Of a stretch of DNA of 6,359 nucleotides, positions 6,266-6,359 are shown one piece after another. The stretch is from an uncultured Lachnospiraceae bacterium (GTDB lineage Bacteria; Bacillota; Clostridia; Lachnospirales; Lachnospiraceae), in contig CAMPAP010000088.1 of assembly GCA_946631935.1 (NCBI GenBank), positions 1 to 6,359 of the forward strand, written 5' to 3'. The notes under the pieces were generated by a model that was not told where the DNA came from, ran no database searches, and saw only the letters and a list, made by a program, of their open reading frames with translations. Within the stretch, counting starts at the first letter, position 1; each line of letters opens with the position of its first letter. The position numbers and the translations under genes are program-made.

Positions 6266-6359
6266 TCATGCCCCGGGATCTGATTCTTTGGGCATCCTGA
6301 TATTCGAAAGACACTGGATCTCGTTAATGAACCACTGGCCCGTTGAAGGCTTTTTACGA
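6266..6359 (-). CDS. Possible C-terminal end of a convergent gene (partial)
   Basis: On the - strand, 30 codons are open from the right edge to a TGA at 6268-6266. The last residues are MPKESDPGA and the more upstream part includes GQWFINEIQ. The stop lies directly beside the bidirectional terminator, where the end of a convergent gene would be expected. The product is not recognised. A second - strand frame is also open over this short stretch, so the reading frame is not proven. Confidence 0.35.
   Translation of the reverse strand, partial: RKKPSTGQWFINEIQCLSNIRMPKESDPGA

Overview
This window reads as ordinary chromosomal DNA from a low-to-mid GC Bacillota, most likely a clostridial anaerobe of the Lachnospiraceae type. 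The basis is the strong purine-rich Shine-Dalgarno sites, the tight gene spacing, the wording of the radical SAM protein and copper ATPase, and a Gram-positive-style lipoprotein. This placement is by recognition, not by a search. All clearly supported genes are on the + strand.

Left part (1-1850): the 3' portion of a YhfC-type (PF10086) polytopic intramembrane protease-like gene runs in from the left edge. It overlaps by one base with a complete radical SAM gene of the SPL/COG1533 group, so the two look co-transcribed and translationally coupled. A 25-codon fragment follows whose start matches the N-terminus of aldo/keto reductases; it looks like the stump of a deleted gene. A good intrinsic terminator then closes this unit.

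Middle (about 1845-4522): a leader of roughly 150 bases carries a weak promoter candidate, five TTATG words, several overlapping inverted repeats and a T7 tract. It precedes a full-length Cu(I)-type P1B ATPase (copA). The ATPase has an N-terminal metal-binding domain with a CAAC motif, the CPC, YN and MxxSS membrane motifs, and a second, C-terminal CopZ-like domain. A well-spaced internal Shine-Dalgarno and ATG sit exactly at the boundary of that last domain. The sequence therefore looks like a copA-copZ fusion that may still make a free 67-residue chaperone.

Right part (4523-6359): a lipoprotein gene starts 17 bases after copA, with its ribosome site in the gap. The product has a lipobox, a highly charged linker, two small beta-rich regions and a C-terminal right-handed parallel beta-helix with a ladder of cysteines. 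No function is recognised; the tight spacing suggests co-expression with copA. A perfect, T-flanked hairpin ends the unit and could work in both directions. A short open frame on the - strand stops just beyond it and may be the end of a convergent gene.

The best leads for something undescribed are the possible internal translation of the CopZ domain, the competing hairpins in the copA leader, and the cysteine-ladder beta-helix lipoprotein coupled to a copper exporter. No mobile element, CRISPR array, tRNA or rRNA was seen.
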